Source: Zhongshania aquatica
GTDB taxonomy: Bacteria; Pseudomonadota; Gammaproteobacteria; Pseudomonadales; Spongiibacteraceae
Direction of reading: 5' to 3'
Length of the DNA stretch: 64,000 nucleotides
Assembly (NCBI RefSeq): GCF_027257955.1
Contig: NZ_JANZNQ010000019.1
Span: forward strand, 1 to 64,000
Part shown: positions 9,206 through 18,454 of the stretch, one piece after another
Numbering within the stretch: position 1 is the first letter of the stretch
Layout: each line of letters starts with the position of its first letter
Translations under genes and position numbers: made by a program
Notes under the pieces: model-generated
Told to the model about the DNA's origin: nothing
The model's database searches: none
What the model saw: only the letters and a program-made list of their open reading frames with translations

Positions 9206-12200
9206 GCTTAACTCCCGTTTGTGCTTTGCTCGGCGTATCTTCGACAAACCACGGTTTTCCGTCTTTGTCTAAATAGAGTTTGTGCATTTCGGTCAAATTA
9301 AGTGGCCTCGCGCCGCGTCGTCCAAACACCGCAATTTGCCCGCCGCTTTCATCCACAGCACGATCACGCTCTAATCCGCGGGATAAACTTAGGGCGGGAC
9401 TGGCGGTTTGCTTGCCTGCAATCCACAGTGGATTTGGCTTTGGATTGAAACCGTAGAACTTGGGCTGTAAATCTGGCGAGCTTAATTGAATAACATTTAG
9501 ACCCGTCTTCGCGTCGGCAACATAGGCAAATAGTGAGGCGTTGGTGGTGCCGATCACGACGTCGCGGCTATCTTGCAAGTGTCCATCGGCGTTGTAACTT
9601 TGCAGTAATTGCATGCTTTCTGGGCGTTCTATATTAATGATGGCAAGACCTTGCCGCCCTGCGGCCACGTAAGCGTAACCCCTTGCTAGACTGATTTTGT
9701 GGGCATCGGCTAGTGGCAATGTCGCTGCTGGTAGTAAGTGTGCTTTTTCAGGTAACGTCACATCTACGATATTGACCCCGTCGGCATCGGTCACAAACAA
9801 GTAGCGGAATTGCAGGGCCGAGGCGCGTCCGTCATTCAGTGCGATGGTGTTTAGTAATTTGGGTTCTAGTGGCTTGTCGATATCGATAATAACCAAGCCA
9901 GCATCGGCGATAATGTAAAGATAGTGACCGCCAATGGTGATATGACGTGCTCCCTTTAGCACACCGTCGGCATTCCAGCGCAGCGCGGCTTCAATAAAGT
10001 TATTGCGCGGTTTGCCGTCGGCAAAGGTATTGACGTTGACAATAATCAAGCCTTCTTCGGTGTCGGTAACAAAGGCGTAGTTGTAGAGCGGGTGGAAGGC
10101 TTGCTCTTTGTTGTCGACCCGCATTAAGTCGCCTTGATTACGTTCTGGGGCAATTGGTTGAATGCTGGGTAGCGCGACGCAACTAGCATTTTTTGTGGCA
10201 ACTTTCGCGTCGTGTCCTAACTGGCTAAAGGGCGCCGTGATCAAGCGTTGTGATATACCTTTGTTTTCTACCGAGGCAACATCTAATACTCTAAAACCTG
10301 CTTTGCCATCTGCAATAAATAAATACTCTCCACGTAGCTGCAGACACTGACTGCGTTCAGCGCTATGTTCGTGTGATGTTTGTAATTGTTGTTTTTGTGC
10401 CTGGTGGGCAGCAAAAAAGTCTGGGTAAGCAAAGCGATGTAAATAGCTGCCGATGACCGCCTGGGGTTCATCCCACTCGGTGACCGCGATGGCTTCAATA
10501 TTCTTCTCTTCACCGAGCCATACATTGCGGCCAATAAAGTCGATGAATTTTGTACCCAAGGTTAAGGTTTGGGCGATGATGGCATTATTGTCTTTTTCTG
10601 CCGACAAATGGCAGTCGCTGCAGGTTTTAGTTTCGGTTTTACGCACCGTATGCGGGAAATGCGGATTGAAGGCTTGCGAGCTAAAACCACTGGCGGAGAT
10701 CGGTGCTTGCTGTACATAAATGCGTTCGCGGTTGGCGTTGGTAGACGACAATACCAAGGCCGAGGATGATCGCACCGGTGCGTATTTTCCACCTTTGTAG
10801 GGCGCGCGTTTACCTATCATGAAGATTTGATCACGCGCGACCTGCGGATTATAGGTGGCGAAGTTACGCGACTCGCCGCCTTCAAAATGGTGGCGCTCAG
10901 ATTTTTCATTCGCCTGTATCGGTAAATGGCAGCCGCCACAGCTCGTCGTCCACGAAGTATGGCAGGCGTAACACTCCATCTCTTCAAAGTTATGTGCGGC
11001 AGTGTCAGGGTTTACATCGCTGCCCCAATGTTGGGTGCTCGGGTCCTTCGACATTAATTTAGCGCGCGCAGCTTTAGCATTGTATGCGGGGTGATTTGGG
11101 TTTACTGAATCCTTCACCAAAGACAGTGTCCACTCAAGCTCGGGATTGAGCATAGACCGTTGCATGAGTTTGCCATCTACCCATTCAAAGCGACGGCGGC
11201 CATCGGGATTGCGCAGCAAACTTAAATCGGTAGTGCTGGCATTACTAGCGGGGCCAGAGGGTTGCAGGTTTGGATATTTACTCGCTGTGCCATGACAATC
11301 CACGCAGCTGATTTCGACGGCTGCGGCAACTTCGCCGTACATATGCCCGTTGCCGTGGTTGTCTTGGTTGAAATGACAATCCACACAGTGCATACCAACT
11401 TCGGCATGGATGGAGCGCATGTGCACTGCTTTATCAAATTTATCTGGGTCTTCATCGCTGACGATATTGTTATCGCCGTCTAATAAATTGCCATCGCGGT
11501 CTCGTTTGAATACCGCGCGGAAATTCCAGCCGTGACCGTGGTAGTCGGCAAATTGCGTGTCTTCGAGTTCGGGGTTGAGTTTAGCGACGTCCTTAAGAAA
11601 ATCGACATCGGCCCATTTGCCCTTTGGCGCGGCGCCTTCGGGATTGCGATCGAGTATTTTCCGCTTGGTGGCGGCGTCTGGATACTGTTGGTCTTTCGGC
11701 CACATATGTGGCGCGTCAGATTCGTAGTCCCACATGGTGTAACCCAAAAAGGAGTTCACGAACATATTGGGTTGGTGCATATGGCAGACCATGCACTGGC
11801 TGGTTGGAATCGCGCGGGTAAAGCGGTGCTCGATGGGATGACCCGAGACAGACTTGTTGATGGTGGGATCGACGCTCTGACTTTTACCGGTGTTGCCGAA
11901 GGCAGCGTAGGGGCCAGAATGCACTGGTTCGCGGTCGTTGGCGTACACCACATGGCAGCCGGTACAGCCTGAGCTGCGATAGTCGCCAGGTTGATCATTA
12001 GTACCCATAAACCAAAACAGGGGATCGTTAAGACGGGTTTTGGTCATGTTGATAAGCGGTACTGAAATCCGTCCGCCGGTTCCGGGGCCACGATTGGATT
12101 GTTTGAAATCGGGTCTGCCGGGTTCTTCTAAACGCTGTATTTGTCCCAAAGCATTGGGGATACCGGTTTCTGGAAATAGATTCACAATATTGCGACCGCC

Positions 12201-12956
12201 GCGTTCAAACACCCTAAATACATCGCCGGGTTTTACAGTCTCCCATGCGGGTAATGGAAAGATTTGATCGAGAATCCCCATCTCGGCCATTTCTGGCGTG
12301 GGTTTGATGGCGGCGGTTATAGAGGCGGCTTGGCCATCGCGGGTATAGGCTTCACCGAGAATGGAACGTTTGTAGGGAAGTATGCCGTTATTGTAAGCCG
12401 CCGCCGCCCAGAACATGGCGCCGGTGCCGTGCAAGCTGCGGGTCGACGCTTCTATTATATTTTGGTGGCAGGCGCCACAGGCTTCGCTGGCGACGCGGAA
12501 ATCACCGGGATTTACAAAGCGAATATATTCGGGCGCCTCTTTATTCAAAAGAGTATATGTGCGTTCTGGGTTGGCGGAATTGGGCCAGTGCCAGCTGTCG
12601 GGAAAACGCGGCAACACGTGTGCTTTTTCCAGTAATGGCAGCATGAGGTTCGGATCAAGCTGCGCATCCTTGGCAAAACTAACACTGGCGTCGCCGCCGT
12701 GGCAGTCTACGCAACCTAAATTAATGGCCGGATTGTTATGCATATTGTGGCTGTCACTTTGCCGATGACAACTCACGCAACCTACACTTTTTTGTTCGAC
12801 ATCTGCCAGAGTTTGAAATGCAGGTGCGGGTGGCGCGGTGTGGTACACGTGCTCAACGGCATGTTCGCCGCCAGAGGCAAAAGCTGGCTGACAAAATATC
12901 CCGCAGCATAAAGCCAGCAGTGTAATGATCGGTGTTTTAGTAAGTAAAAATGGCAT
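9198..12956 (-). CDS. Decaheme c-type cytochrome with C-terminal LVIVD-repeat beta-propeller
   Basis: 1252 aa from the ATG at 12956, chosen because it opens a clear signal peptide (LLTKTPIITLLALCCGIF, ending QPAFA). Longer in-frame starts would bury it. Ten CXXCH motifs are seen: CVSCH, CVDCH, CGACH, CTGCH, CMVCH, CVDCH, CVDCH, CYACH, CGGCH, CSDCH, spread over residues ~55-800. The last ~430 residues hold about six LVIVD-type repeats (YLFIADGKAGFRVLDV, YLYIIADAGLVIIDI, YLFVTDADGVNIVDV, YAYVAAGRQGLAIINI), which fold as a beta-propeller and often occur on surface proteins. It starts 20 nt inside the end of the outer-membrane barrel gene. Likely the outer-membrane or surface electron-transfer unit. 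No lipobox is seen, so its location is uncertain. Confidence 0.85.
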   Translation of the reverse strand: MPFLLTKTPIITLLALCCGIFCQPAFASGGEHAVEHVYHTAPPAPAFQTLADVEQKSVGCVSCHRQSDSHNMHNNPAINLGCVDCHGGDASVSFAKDAQLDPNLMLPLLEKAHVLPRFPDSWHWPNSANPERTYTLLNKEAPEYIRFVNPGDFRVASEACGACHQNIIEASTRSLHGTGAMFWAAAAYNNGILPYKRSILGEAYTRDGQAASITAAIKPTPEMAEMGILDQIFPLPAWETVKPGDVFRVFERGGRNIVNLFPETGIPNALGQIQRLEEPGRPDFKQSNRGPGTGGRISVPLINMTKTRLNDPLFWFMGTNDQPGDYRSSGCTGCHVVYANDREPVHSGPYAAFGNTGKSQSVDPTINKSVSGHPIEHRFTRAIPTSQCMVCHMHQPNMFVNSFLGYTMWDYESDAPHMWPKDQQYPDAATKRKILDRNPEGAAPKGKWADVDFLKDVAKLNPELEDTQFADYHGHGWNFRAVFKRDRDGNLLDGDNNIVSDEDPDKFDKAVHMRSIHAEVGMHCVDCHFNQDNHGNGHMYGEVAAAVEISCVDCHGTASKYPNLQPSGPASNASTTDLSLLRNPDGRRRFEWVDGKLMQRSMLNPELEWTLSLVKDSVNPNHPAYNAKAARAKLMSKDPSTQHWGSDVNPDTAAHNFEEMECYACHTSWTTSCGGCHLPIQANEKSERHHFEGGESRNFATYNPQVARDQIFMIGKRAPYKGGKYAPVRSSSALVLSSTNANRERIYVQQAPISASGFSSQAFNPHFPHTVRKTETKTCSDCHLSAEKDNNAIIAQTLTLGTKFIDFIGRNVWLGEEKNIEAIAVTEWDEPQAVIGSYLHRFAYPDFFAAHQAQKQQLQTSHEHSAERSQCLQLRGEYLFIADGKAGFRVLDVASVENKGISQRLITAPFSQLGHDAKVATKNASCVALPSIQPIAPERNQGDLMRVDNKEQAFHPLYNYAFVTDTEEGLIIVNVNTFADGKPRNNFIEAALRWNADGVLKGARHITIGGHYLYIIADAGLVIIDIDKPLEPKLLNTIALNDGRASALQFRYLFVTDADGVNIVDVTLPEKAHLLPAATLPLADAHKISLARGYAYVAAGRQGLAIINIERPESMQLLQSYNADGHLQDSRDVVIGTTNASLFAYVADAKTGLNVIQLSSPDLQPKFYGFNPKPNPLWIAGKQTASPALSLSRGLERDRAVDESGGQIAVFGRRGARPLNLTEMHKLYLDKDGKPWFVEDTPSKAQTGVKHD

Positions 12957-14754
12957 TAAAAAGCACCGATTGTTGGGAGTGGTCTGAATATAATTGTTGA
13001 TACGCTTCACCGGGTAATAGCACTGCATAGGACAGTCGCAGCACAATATTTTGCGACATAAAGGGTCGGTAAATTGCGGCAACAGATAAATCTTGGCCGA
13101 TGTCGTTTGAGACGTTCGCCTGCTGGCGGGCGACCTCTACGCTGCTGGTGTTGTCGAACCAAAGTTGATTCGCATTAAAACTAATACGCAGTTCGGGAAG
13201 CACGTCAAAATCGGCACCAACGCCAAGCAATACCGTACCGGGATTGGTGAAATTTGATTGGCCGTGTTCTTTCGACGCGCGCAAACTATTTAAGACGCCG
13301 TTACGGCTAGATAGCGCAACTTTACCACCGCCGATCAGCGGCACCGCTTGGCGTATCCAATAGCTAGTGTCGGCCCCAGCGAATAGCGGATTTTCGACAA
13401 CCGCGTCGAAGCCGGTTTCTTTATCGTCGTAGGGGTCGTCGTCGCCACTGCCGTATAAAAACGACGCGCGCCAGCGTATCCAGTCTTGGTCAAAGGATAA
13501 TTCAGCAGCGGCGAAGTAGGCGGAAATATCGGCATCATCATTGCTAAACGGCGAGTTTTCTTGCTTGCCGATCGCATAGTAGAGCGCGCTGGTAATATTC
13601 AGGCGCCCAAGGTGTCCGTCGCTATTCATACCGAAATAGACGACGTCGTATTGCCGCGGACGTTCTGTGCCTATCGAGGCTGGGCGCTGAATAACGCCGT
13701 TTTTATCGTAGAAAAAATCCTTCTCGCGGTTGCGGTTATACAAGACTGTAAATTGCGTTGTGTGACCAAGTGCGAGTAAATCCTGCCAATAAAGGTTGGC
13801 GACAAAAATATCGTCGTCGCGGGGCGTTTCACCGATATTGTTTAAGCCGGTATTAGTGTCTTTCTCTAAGCGTCGAAACCACGCAAGATTATATTGAATA
13901 ACATTGTTTTCACGTGTGCCAAAAAAGCGAACGCCGAATTGGTTTTCTTGAAATAGAAAACCACGGAAGTCGGCATTAAAGGGTTGAATACCAACGCGCA
14001 CACTATCGAAGTCGTAGTTTTCGGACACATTGCGCAAATGCACATCGACGAAGGCGGCCTGTAAACCGGCAAAATCTTGGTAGCGTGTTTTACCCGACGA
14101 GGGTAGTACGTCAATGCCCACCTTTTCGTCTAGCTTAGTGGCGTTGTAATTAAATACTGGCGTGAATCGGAATTCGTAGTCCGGTGGGCGGAATACAGTA
14201 TCGCCCTTGTAGTACACGAGCTCTACCGCGAGATTTTCGACAAATTGAGATTGCTTGGTACTGCCGTATAAATCTAAATCTCCCGCGTTTGCTGTGGTTT
14301 GAATGCCAACGGGGGTGGGTACGTCGCGATATTCAAAAACAGTGTCGGCAATAATACTCAGATTGAAAAACCAGTCGTCGTGAATGGGGGTGTCGGCTTT
14401 TAAGGTATTGCGATTATAGGGGGCGTACCAGTTGTTTTCGTAACCCAGTGACTCAACAATGCGCCAGCGGTCGGGTATGGCCGTGGCAGGGCTGAAGTCT
14501 TCAAGTCGTGGAACCGGGATGCTTGGTTGGCGCTCGTTTTTACGTGCACATTTTGACGCCATACCGGGTACGCGGGGTGCTGAATTATTCGCCTTGCAAT
14601 CAATAGCACTGAGATTGTCTTTTGTGTCTTCTTGGGCGAATACCATAGCGCTAGATGACAGGCATAGCAGCGAGCCAAGGCATGCTATCAGCGGCAAGTT
14701 TGATTCACGCTTTGCGCGTAGCTTTTTATTTCCCGGCGCAAACATTTTGTTCAT
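12937..14754 (-). CDS. Outer-membrane beta-barrel protein of the cytochrome operon
   Basis: 605 aa from the ATG at 14754, with signal peptide (NLPLIACLGSLLCLSSSAMVFAQ). The mature part is rich in alternating amphipathic beta-strands with many Tyr, Phe, Asp and Asn and ends in an aromatic residue (NAIFTY), the signature recognised by the BAM machinery. Recognisable strands include FEYRDVP, YEFRFTPVFNY and RISFNANQLWF. The family is not recognised with certainty; it is not obviously MtrB or a DUF1302 protein. It has no haem motif. Lying between two cytochrome genes with overlapping ends, it is a candidate for the porin sheath that carries haems through the outer membrane, as in porin-cytochrome conduits (inference from context). 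Confidence 0.75.
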   Translation of the reverse strand: MNKMFAPGNKKLRAKRESNLPLIACLGSLLCLSSSAMVFAQEDTKDNLSAIDCKANNSAPRVPGMASKCARKNERQPSIPVPRLEDFSPATAIPDRWRIVESLGYENNWYAPYNRNTLKADTPIHDDWFFNLSIIADTVFEYRDVPTPVGIQTTANAGDLDLYGSTKQSQFVENLAVELVYYKGDTVFRPPDYEFRFTPVFNYNATKLDEKVGIDVLPSSGKTRYQDFAGLQAAFVDVHLRNVSENYDFDSVRVGIQPFNADFRGFLFQENQFGVRFFGTRENNVIQYNLAWFRRLEKDTNTGLNNIGETPRDDDIFVANLYWQDLLALGHTTQFTVLYNRNREKDFFYDKNGVIQRPASIGTERPRQYDVVYFGMNSDGHLGRLNITSALYYAIGKQENSPFSNDDADISAYFAAAELSFDQDWIRWRASFLYGSGDDDPYDDKETGFDAVVENPLFAGADTSYWIRQAVPLIGGGKVALSSRNGVLNSLRASKEHGQSNFTNPGTVLLGVGADFDVLPELRISFNANQLWFDNTSSVEVARQQANVSNDIGQDLSVAAIYRPFMSQNIVLRLSYAVLLPGEAYQQLYSDHSQQSVLFNAIFTY

Positions 14755-16720
14755 CACTATTGTTAAAAGGACTTTGTGGGCAGCTGATATAGCGCAGGCG
14801 TTGACCGCGAGGCGCAAGTTGATCGGCACGGATTGCAGCAGGCGCATTGTTTACTGTGCCGAGAATTTCTCCGGCTTGATGCAAGCCAAGAAAGGCGATC
14901 ATATCGTCTTGATCAACGCCGTCACCTGACACGCCGATGCCGCCGATTAATTGACTACCGCGATAAATGGGCACGCTGCCTGGGAAAATTTGTATACCGT
15001 TTGCCAATCGTGGCGCCGCCGAACTGGTGGTGCCCGCGAAGGGCAAGCCAACGCAGTTTTTATTCACGTCCTGCGCGCCACCCATCAAATACAAAAGATG
15101 GCTAACAATACCGTTAAAACTCAAGTCCAGTTGTAAGCCAGTCGAGAACGGGCTCCATTCCCCTGCGGGTTTACTAAAGGGGCCGGGACCATTGGCATCA
15201 ATACCGTCTGGAAAATGAGGACGCGACAAATTACCGCCGGAGCGATCCGCAAAGGCAATGCCATTGCTGAGGGCGGTGGCATCGCCAGTGAGATTAATGA
15301 CGTTCTGTACGTAATCGCCCAAGACAATGGTATTTGCCGCGGCGAGTGCGGGTGTTAAATATTGCGCGTCAGGTAAGGCGTTAAGGAAATTGGCGGCATC
15401 GGTTGATGAGAAAAATGTTGCGGTGCGCGCTTTTTGCAGTGACACGTCGGAGCCGAAAATAGGTGCGTCGCGGGTTCTGGCAATACCTAAAATACTGCCG
15501 TCGGTATCGACCACACTGATGGTGACGCGCGCAGAGGAACCGAGTGGCTGTCTAATTTGCGCTCGCGCGCGATTCGCCACCGATAGCGCTTGATTGATAA
15601 TTTCTTGCACTTCCGTAGCGCTCAGTTGCGAACCCGCCGTCGGTGGAAAGCGCTCTACATTGTTTTTGTCAACGAATACGAAGGCATCGCGACTAGGGAA
15701 GCGAAGATTATTATCCGAACGAATTCCAGAACTTGGTTGTCCGAACGCTTGGCCTGCACGGTAGCCATCATTGGCATCGTAATAATCCTTCACGCTGACA
15801 AAACTGCCGTCGGTATTTACAACTAATACGGGAGCACTTTGGACGCTGGGATCGATGGCGTTGAAATCTATGTCGGCGAAGCGCAGGGTTTTTCCATCAA
15901 CCGTTATGCGATCTGCTTGCCGGTTGGCTGGTACCGCAAAACCGAAACTACCGGCGAGGGCAATGATTTCGTCGCTGTCGAAATCGACATTACTTATATT
16001 GCGGTCGATGCCGTAGACAAAGTCGTCGGAGATAACACCGATGCCACCGACGGGGGTGCCGAATTTATAGAGCGGAATACCACCGGGGTCAGCTGAAAGG
16101 CCCAATGGTGAGCGTTTGGGGCCTACCAATATACTTGGATCGCTGGCGTCTAATACAAAGTCCGAACAGGGCAGTTGGCTGAATTGCACTCCGAATAGTG
16201 GTCCGCTAGGCTGGTTAAATTCACCGGGGTTAAAATGTTCCTGTACAATTTGGCCCGCAACGCGGGTACTAAAGCCGTTGCCCTCGCTGGACAGGTATGC
16301 AGCGGTAATGGCTTTCGCCATCGCCGCGAGGGCATCGCCACCTACTGTCGCAGAAATAGGGAGCTCTAGCCGTTCTAGGCCACCACTGATGACAGTGTCT
16401 TGATTCGATATTAAGGTGAGCTTTCTGTCACCATTAGCCAGCACTTCGGTCATTCTAAAAACAGTGAGTATATTGCCACTGCGATCTGCTACTGCGACGG
16501 TGGCGGGAACATTTAGTGCCCGCGCTTGCGCAACTGCTTGGCGAACGATCAGCTCAACATCATTACTGCTAAGAAAACTACTGGCACTGGCGCAACTGCC
16601 ATCGCATTGGGTGTTGGCATTGCTACCACGTGCGCCATCTTGATCGTTGCGATCACCCTTACAGGCGGCCAAGGCGAGCAATGTCGCCAGCACGACAATA
16701 TGGCAATTACGAATTCTCAT
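14726..16720 (-). CDS. Lipoprotein with two GlcG/HbpS-like (DUF336) haem-binding-type domains
   Basis: 664 aa. The signal peptide ends in a lipobox, LALAAC (Cys ~20), so the protein is lipid-anchored. Two copies of the GlcG/HbpS fold are visible: one starting at ~50 (VRQAVAQARALNVPATVAVADRSGNILTVFRM, here quoted as the segment before base 16440) and one at ~375 (INQALSVANRARAQI, RVTISVVDTDGSIL). Each ends in an IGGIGVSGD-type turn (GGIGVISDD, IGGIGVSGDGVDQDD). DUF336 proteins bind haem or act in oxidative sensing in some bacteria, and others have unknown roles. The gene overlaps the preceding FHA-cytochrome gene by 4 nt (ATGA), so it belongs to the operon. It may protect, deliver or sense haem at the periplasmic surface. 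Confidence 0.8.
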   Translation of the reverse strand: MRIRNCHIVVLATLLALAACKGDRNDQDGARGSNANTQCDGSCASASSFLSSNDVELIVRQAVAQARALNVPATVAVADRSGNILTVFRMTEVLANGDRKLTLISNQDTVISGGLERLELPISATVGGDALAAMAKAITAAYLSSEGNGFSTRVAGQIVQEHFNPGEFNQPSGPLFGVQFSQLPCSDFVLDASDPSILVGPKRSPLGLSADPGGIPLYKFGTPVGGIGVISDDFVYGIDRNISNVDFDSDEIIALAGSFGFAVPANRQADRITVDGKTLRFADIDFNAIDPSVQSAPVLVVNTDGSFVSVKDYYDANDGYRAGQAFGQPSSGIRSDNNLRFPSRDAFVFVDKNNVERFPPTAGSQLSATEVQEIINQALSVANRARAQIRQPLGSSARVTISVVDTDGSILGIARTRDAPIFGSDVSLQKARTATFFSSTDAANFLNALPDAQYLTPALAAANTIVLGDYVQNVINLTGDATALSNGIAFADRSGGNLSRPHFPDGIDANGPGPFSKPAGEWSPFSTGLQLDLSFNGIVSHLLYLMGGAQDVNKNCVGLPFAGTTSSAAPRLANGIQIFPGSVPIYRGSQLIGGIGVSGDGVDQDDMIAFLGLHQAGEILGTVNNAPAAIRADQLAPRGQRLRYISCPQSPFNNSDEQNVCAGK

Positions 16721-18450
16721 TTACCGTCTCCCATTGCGGGCGCGGTCATCGTTGGAAGTGCGAAATTATGAAATGCGTGGCAAGCAATGCATTGCAGTTT
16801 GATATTGTCTTTCGCGGTGTCTTTTTTACCCTCTTCATGGCAGTCGAGGCATACCCCCATTTTCGGCATTAACACGTCACTGCTCAGTTTCGATGTTGCC
16901 GCATCATGACAGCTAGCGCAGCTTTCTTTGCCCATATTGTCGGCCGACATAATGTGGTGGGCAGCGTGGCTGAACCGGGCGGTGGGGAACCAGTCGGTAT
17001 TGAGTTTCACCTCTTTCACTTGCCATTGCTTGTCACCATTGGCGTCTTCTTCTTGGTAAGCCTCATGGCAATCAACGCAGCCGCCTTTGCTAAACAGGCG
17101 CTCTATTTCTTCTTTGGCCCATACGCCGCCGCATTGCAGTGGGTCTTGGTTTTTACAGCGTGCACTTGTGTCGCGACCAGGTACGCGGCGCGCCGATTCC
17201 TGTGGTTTCGAGTAGCGCTGCTGGGCCGCCTGACTAATATAAAATTCGTGTAAATAAGTGCGAACGATCTCTGCTGCCGCGTGGGGTAAATTGCGCTGCG
17301 GATTGGCATCGTCAAAATCCAAGCTGTGGCAACTTGCGCAATTCGCTTCCATAGTGATGGGTAAAAAGTGTTCGCCATCGGGCGCGGCAGTATGGCAGTC
17401 ACCGCATATTAGCGCTTCTTTTTGAGGGCTATCTGGTATTTTTTTACCCACTTTCTCGATGTTCAAATGCAGTTCGTGGGGAAATTTAAGATTGGATTCT
17501 TCCCTTATTTCTTGGGTAGATAGCGCTTTGTTTTTTGTCCATTCTCCCGCTTTTTCCTGTAGCAATGTCGGCATAAAGTGGGGATGCTGGCCCGCGCTAA
17601 AAAGAGTGGCTGCGTCCATTTCGCCCATTGTATTGCCACTGACATCGATCTTGCTGATGGGGGTTTTGTGACAGTCAATACAGAGCTTGTTGTCTTGCAC
17701 AATCAGCATTTGGGGTTCGTTGTGCTCTTTGTGACATGCTTGGCAGCTATCTGTACCGCTAGTAAATGGGTGATTCGCAGGGAAATGACTGTGTGTATCG
17801 GCGTGGCAGCTAAGGCAGGTCGCGGTATCGACTTTTTGAAATCCCTTGGTGTGGCAGCTATTACAGTTGTCTACTAATCCAGATAAATGATGGGGACTAG
17901 ATAATGGACCTGTTGACCAGATTTGATCGCTGGGCGCACCGAAGCTTTGTAGCGTTTTGGCAGTATCGGGTTGCAAGTAATGTAATAGCGGAAAAATTAA
18001 AGCATTGACTAAAATGACAAAGCTAAGAACATAACTCCATAGGCGACTGCTGGGCAGTTTTAGTCGTAACTCATGTTTGTATCGAGTTTGTACAGACGGT
18101 TGACTGTCTGCGTCGATATTGACTTGTATGGATGCGTCAAAGCCGGGCGGAGGCGGAATTAATGCAATTTTATGTGAGCCAATGTCTATCCAATTGCCCA
18201 GTGTAACAGTCGCTTGTTTTAGCTTTTTACCATCGATACTGAGGTTGGCATTGGCGCGACAGGTCACTTTTAAATGACCTTCATCGATCACCGTTATGTC
18301 GCTGTGATTGGTGGCTATATCGTCGCCAAATAGTTGAATGTCGCAGTGGTTGCCACTACCGACGCGAACACGATTTGTGCTGAGTTCGCTGTCACTTTGA
18401 TCAATGACTTTGCCGTTTTTAAGCCGTGTCTTTCGTATGAGAATAAGCAT
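16717..18450 (-). CDS. FHA domain - transmembrane - decaheme cytochrome c fusion
   Basis: 577 aa from the ATG at 18450; a start at 18489 would overlap the upstream gene. Residues ~1-100 resemble an FHA domain (RVRVGSGNHCDIQLFGD, ATNHSDITV, LSIDGKKL). A single hydrophobic helix follows at ~140-160 (YVLSFVILVNALIFPLL) and then a periplasmic part with ten CXXCH motifs: CNSCH, CLSCH, CQACH, CIDCH, CGDCH, CASCH, CVDCH, CASCH, CLDCH, CIACH. The layout places the phosphopeptide-reading domain in the cytoplasm and the haems outside, so a phosphorylation signal could reach a periplasmic redox module. It follows the cytochrome b gene by 4 bp. Spacing and His content (HHLSG, HSHFPANHP) resemble NrfB/cytochrome c3-type repeats. 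The FHA loop SSxNG is only partly conserved, so phospho-binding may be lost. Confidence 0.85.
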   Translation of the reverse strand: MLILIRKTRLKNGKVIDQSDSELSTNRVRVGSGNHCDIQLFGDDIATNHSDITVIDEGHLKVTCRANANLSIDGKKLKQATVTLGNWIDIGSHKIALIPPPPGFDASIQVNIDADSQPSVQTRYKHELRLKLPSSRLWSYVLSFVILVNALIFPLLHYLQPDTAKTLQSFGAPSDQIWSTGPLSSPHHLSGLVDNCNSCHTKGFQKVDTATCLSCHADTHSHFPANHPFTSGTDSCQACHKEHNEPQMLIVQDNKLCIDCHKTPISKIDVSGNTMGEMDAATLFSAGQHPHFMPTLLQEKAGEWTKNKALSTQEIREESNLKFPHELHLNIEKVGKKIPDSPQKEALICGDCHTAAPDGEHFLPITMEANCASCHSLDFDDANPQRNLPHAAAEIVRTYLHEFYISQAAQQRYSKPQESARRVPGRDTSARCKNQDPLQCGGVWAKEEIERLFSKGGCVDCHEAYQEEDANGDKQWQVKEVKLNTDWFPTARFSHAAHHIMSADNMGKESCASCHDAATSKLSSDVLMPKMGVCLDCHEEGKKDTAKDNIKLQCIACHAFHNFALPTMTAPAMGDGK

Positions 18451-18454
18451 GGCT

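Noticed and set aside
11532-12768. Several plus-strand open frames of 60-150 codons opposite the decaheme gene
   Set aside because: They lack ribosome-binding sites and known motifs and mirror a GC-rich real gene on the other strand.
9198-14754. Naming the cytochromes and barrel MtrA/MtrB/MtrC
   Set aside because: Haem counts partly agree, but the propeller, the barrel sequence and the FHA fusion do not match Mtr proteins.
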